Assembly (NCBI GenBank): GCA_905373625.1
Contig: CAJPTS010000103.1
Coordinates: 1 to 6,715 of the forward strand
Source of the DNA: Bacteroidia bacterium
Lineage (GTDB): Bacteria; Bacteroidota; Bacteroidia; Bacteroidales; CAJPTX01
DNA: 6,715 bases
Reading direction: 5' to 3'
Shown here: positions 4,736 to 6,715 of the stretch, piece after piece
Numbering within the stretch: the stretch's first letter is position 1
How the letters are laid out: every line of letters starts with the position of its first letter
Translations under genes and position numbers: made by a program
The notes under the pieces: model-generated
What the model was told of the DNA's origin: nothing
Databases searched by the model: none
Seen by the model: the letters and a program-made list of their open reading frames with translations, nothing else

Positions 4736-6061
4736 ATGGAAGCAGCACAGCTAGTAATATTTATAGGCTTACTTATCTTCGTTTCGCATTTGTTTGCGGG
4801 AATCTTTGAGAAGAAGGGTATCCCAGATGTCCTCATGCTCATGATTATTGGAATAATCATAGGTCCGATTTTCAATCTGGTTACGCCCGAGTCTTTTGGG
4901 ATCGTAACGGGTATGTTTACAACCATTACACTGGTGTTTATTCTTTTTCAGGGCGGGCTTGATCTCCGCTTTGAGACCATGCGGTCGGCACTTCGTGGTA
5001 TGAGTTTACTCACAAGTATTAACTTTTTGGCTACCACGGCAGTTGTCGGTCTCATAGCTTGGCTATTGCTTGGTTTAGAGCCTATCCCGTCATTTATATT
5101 GGGGGCAATATTGGGTGGAACCTCTTCGGCTGTGGTAATTCCGTTGGTAAAGCAGCTAAAGCTACAGGAAAGGGCTAGTACTATTTTAGTATTAGAATCT
5201 GCGCTCTCTGATGTCTTGTGTATTGTCTTTGTGCTGGCGCTTATACAGGCTTATGACTCCGATGGTATTCGCGTGGGTAGTATTGTAGGTAGTATCATTA
5301 GTTCGTTTACATTAGCTGCTCTGCTGGGCATTGCGAGCGCCTTACTGTGGTCGGTACTGCTTGCTAAGATACGTACCATTAAGAACTCTATGTTTACCAC
5401 CCCAGCATATGTATTTGTGATTTACGGAATTGCAGAGGAGTTAGGTTTTAGTGGAGCTATAGCGGCATTGGCCTTTGGCGTTACGCTGGCAAACATAGAT
5501 AGTTTCAGATTCAAAGCTATACAGCGTCTTGTAAAAAGAGGCATGAATACTTTTAATGACTCAGAGAAATTATTCTTCTCGGAGATTGTCTTTTTGCTAA
5601 AGACCTTTTTCTTTGTCTTTATCGGCATATCTATCCAGTTTACAAATGGCTGGGCGCTATTATTTGGCTTTTTTATCACGGTAGTAATTTACCTGTTGCG
5701 CATCCCCGTGGTAAAGTTCTCAATTTATGAACCCCTTCCTACCATAGACCTTACGATAATGTCTACCATGGTTCCAAAAGGTTTAGCGGCCGCCGTTCTT
5801 GCTAGTTTGCCTCTACAGGCGGGGTTGCCAGGAGGTGATATGATACGAGATCTGACCTATGCCGTAATACTGACGAGTATTGTGCTTACCAGCATTTTAA
5901 TTCCCGTATTAGGGAAAGTGCCTTCCGTCTCGGCTTTTTATGGCGCGATAATACGTAAGGGACGAAAAGTGTATCGAGCCGCACCGCCTGTTATAGCGGA
6001 TGCACAAGAAAACCTGCCAGCTGAAGTTGAGCAAAGCACTGAGGAGAAGCTTGAGGAATAG
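4736..6061 (+). CDS. CPA-superfamily cation/proton antiporter (Na_H_Exchanger domain)
   Basis: The 441-residue product is an integral inner-membrane protein with about 12-13 hydrophobic segments, the first at 5-23 and the last ending near 395. It should exchange Na+ or K+ for protons, serving pH and ion balance. Family marks include FQGGLDLRFE (71-80), the GGTSSAVVIPL segment (127-136) where transmembrane helix 4 is broken in this fold, and LESALSD (153-159), whose Asp159 is the likely ion/proton carrier. The usual CPA1 Asn-Asp or CPA2 Asp-Asp pair is Ser158-Asp159 here. MVPKGLAAAVLASLP (345-359) has Lys348 where many CPA1 proteins carry Arg. The tail (405-441) is first basic, then acidic, without a TrkA-C domain. 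The ATG lies 15 nt after rnz, so co-transcription is likely. Ion preference cannot be read from the sequence. Confidence 0.9.
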   Translation: MEAAQLVIFIGLLIFVSHLFAGIFEKKGIPDVLMLMIIGIIIGPIFNLVTPESFGIVTGMFTTITLVFILFQGGLDLRFETMRSALRGMSLLTSINFLATTAVVGLIAWLLLGLEPIPSFILGAILGGTSSAVVIPLVKQLKLQERASTILVLESALSDVLCIVFVLALIQAYDSDGIRVGSIVGSIISSFTLAALLGIASALLWSVLLAKIRTIKNSMFTTPAYVFVIYGIAEELGFSGAIAALAFGVTLANIDSFRFKAIQRLVKRGMNTFNDSEKLFFSEIVFLLKTFFFVFIGISIQFTNGWALLFGFFITVVIYLLRIPVVKFSIYEPLPTIDLTIMSTMVPKGLAAAVLASLPLQAGLPGGDMIRDLTYAVILTSIVLTSILIPVLGKVPSVSAFYGAIIRKGRKVYRAAPPVIADAQENLPAEVEQSTEEKLEE

Positions 6062-6098
6062 AAGCGGGCGATTGTCGCAATCCCTTCCAGTCGCTTTT
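6061..6098 (+). terminator. Terminator-like fold at the end of the antiporter gene
   Basis: Directly at the stop codon, AAGCG (6062-6066) can pair with CGCTT (6092-6096) as an outer stem. GATTG (6070-6074) pairs with CAATC (6078-6082) around TCG, extended by G-C pairs across a bulged C. The outer stem ends in TTTT (6095-6098). The T-run is short and the loop asymmetric, so it is a weak intrinsic terminator candidate for the STAS-to-antiporter operon. Confidence 0.35.
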
Positions 6099-6206
6099 AA
6101 TCCATCCGTTACCGATAGAATCCTTTTTTATGTAACACGGGGGGCGATATCGGCATAATTGCCCAGCGCGAAATAACATGTGGGGCAAGTATAAGAATGC
6201 TTTTTA

Positions 6207-6214
6207 TACCTTTG
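6207..6214 (+). promoter_or_regulatory. Bacteroidota-type -7 box (TACCTTTG) for recR
   Basis: TACCTTTG matches TAnnTTTG exactly and ends 15 nt before the recR ATG. Transcription would start near 6219-6221, leaving a leader of only about 10 nt. No clear -33 TTG was found at the expected distance. This implies recR can be transcribed separately from the antiporter operon. Confidence 0.5.
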
Positions 6215-6217
6215 TGT

Positions 6218-6222
6218 GGAGG
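6218..6222 (+). promoter_or_regulatory. Strong Shine-Dalgarno sequence of recR
   Basis: GGAGG followed by GG lies 7 nt before the ATG at 6230, ideal spacing for ribosome binding. It fixes the recR start and is the only strong Shine-Dalgarno sequence seen at a gene start in this window. If the nearby -7 box is used, the SD would sit at the very 5' end of the mRNA. Confidence 0.6.
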
Positions 6223-6229
6223 GGCAAAG

Positions 6230-6715
6230 ATGGACGAGCAAGAATTCGGATCTCATTTACTTGCAGATGCGGTAAGTGCGTTGTGTAAGCTTCCAGGCGT
6301 CGGTAGGCGTACAGCCATGCGCTATATACTTAGCTTGCAGATGCGTCCTGTGGCGGAACAACAAGAATTTATAACGTCCATTCAAACGTTTATTACTGAG
6401 GTGCAGCGCTGCCCTCTGTGCAATAATTTCTCGGATGACGGACAGCCCTGTGCTCTTTGTGCCGACGTCCGCCGTGATCCTACCCTGCTCTGTATTGTGG
6501 CTGATGTGCGAGACCTCCTAGCTATACAACAAGCCAACGTCTTCCAAGGAGGCTTCTTTGTGCTGGGGAGTCTTATCAATCCACTGAAAGGCATAGGACC
6601 AGATCAACTACCTTTTGCACAGCTTGTTAACCGTATCAATGCAGGAGTGGAGGAGGTTATATTTGCTTTTCCCAATAGTACAGATGCTGATCTTACTGTA
6701 TTCTTCCTCCAGAAG
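6230..6715 (+). CDS. recR: RecR recombination mediator (N-terminal part, truncated by window end)
   Basis: RecR works with RecO, and in many bacteria RecF, to load RecA on SSB-coated single-stranded DNA during gap repair. The frame is open from ATG 6230 to the last base, giving 162 residues of about 200. Visible in order are the helix-hairpin-helix (LPGVGRRTAMRY, 21-32), a four-cysteine zinc finger (C61-x2-C64, C74-x2-C77) and RRDPTLLC leading into the Toprim domain, then VLGSLINPLKGIGPDQL (111-127), a well-conserved RecR segment. Two Toprim positions differ from the family norm: the Glu usual after CVV is Ala91, and the later EGEAT-type motif reads T-D-A-D-L-T (151-156). The upstream spacer carries its own -7 box and SD. 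Identity is secure despite these changes. Confidence 0.92.
   Translation, partial: MDEQEFGSHLLADAVSALCKLPGVGRRTAMRYILSLQMRPVAEQQEFITSIQTFITEVQRCPLCNNFSDDGQPCALCADVRRDPTLLCIVADVRDLLAIQQANVFQGGFFVLGSLINPLKGIGPDQLPFAQLVNRINAGVEEVIFAFPNSTDADLTVFFLQK

Noticed and set aside
6142..6164. GGGC...GCCC stem enclosing the palindrome CGATATCG upstream of recR
   Set aside because: Only a 4-bp outer stem, and the two structures exclude each other; likely chance.

Overview
This window looks like chromosomal DNA from a member of the Bacteroidota, most likely order Bacteroidales and possibly near Porphyromonas. Three things point there: two spacers carry an exact TAnnTTTG box, the -7 element typical of that phylum; most genes lack a Shine-Dalgarno sequence and have A/T-rich leaders; and the proteins read as Bacteroidales-like. 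The genus is a guess. Every complete gene is on the + strand, with a truncated gene at each end. No mobile element, tRNA, rRNA or CRISPR array was seen.

Layout. (1) 2-493 is the C-terminal half of tsaD, the t6A tRNA-modification enzyme. It is followed by a folded spacer and a strong intrinsic terminator (588-610). (2) A TAnnTTTG box only 2 nt after the terminator's T-run probably drives a two-gene unit for exported proteins. The first is a DUF2271-type protein with a DxxSGAT motif that matches the ApbE flavinylation consensus. The second overlaps it by 10 nt and encodes an exported TraB/TIKI/ChaN-like protein with paired GxxH motifs and a TPR-like C-terminal part. (3) A 468-nt spacer (2458-2925) holds two tandem hairpins at the end of that unit, then further hairpins and a perfect 10-bp inverted repeat before the next gene. 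(4) Four tightly spaced genes (gaps of 15-19 nt) form a likely operon: a STAS-domain anti-sigma-factor-antagonist-like protein, a XRE-family HTH protein with an unrecognised C-terminal domain, ribonuclease Z (rnz), and a CPA-superfamily cation/proton antiporter. (5) After a 168-nt spacer with a terminator-like fold and another TAnnTTTG box comes the 5' part of recR, which runs off the window.

How the genes fit together. tsaD, rnz and recR are housekeeping genes for tRNA modification, tRNA 3' processing and recombinational repair. The more unusual parts are the exported DUF2271/TraB-like pair and the STAS-HTH pair ahead of rnz. The STAS protein has no partner kinase or phosphatase here. The HTH protein may bind the inverted repeat upstream of its own operon. 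These functional links are inferred from gene order and motifs only.
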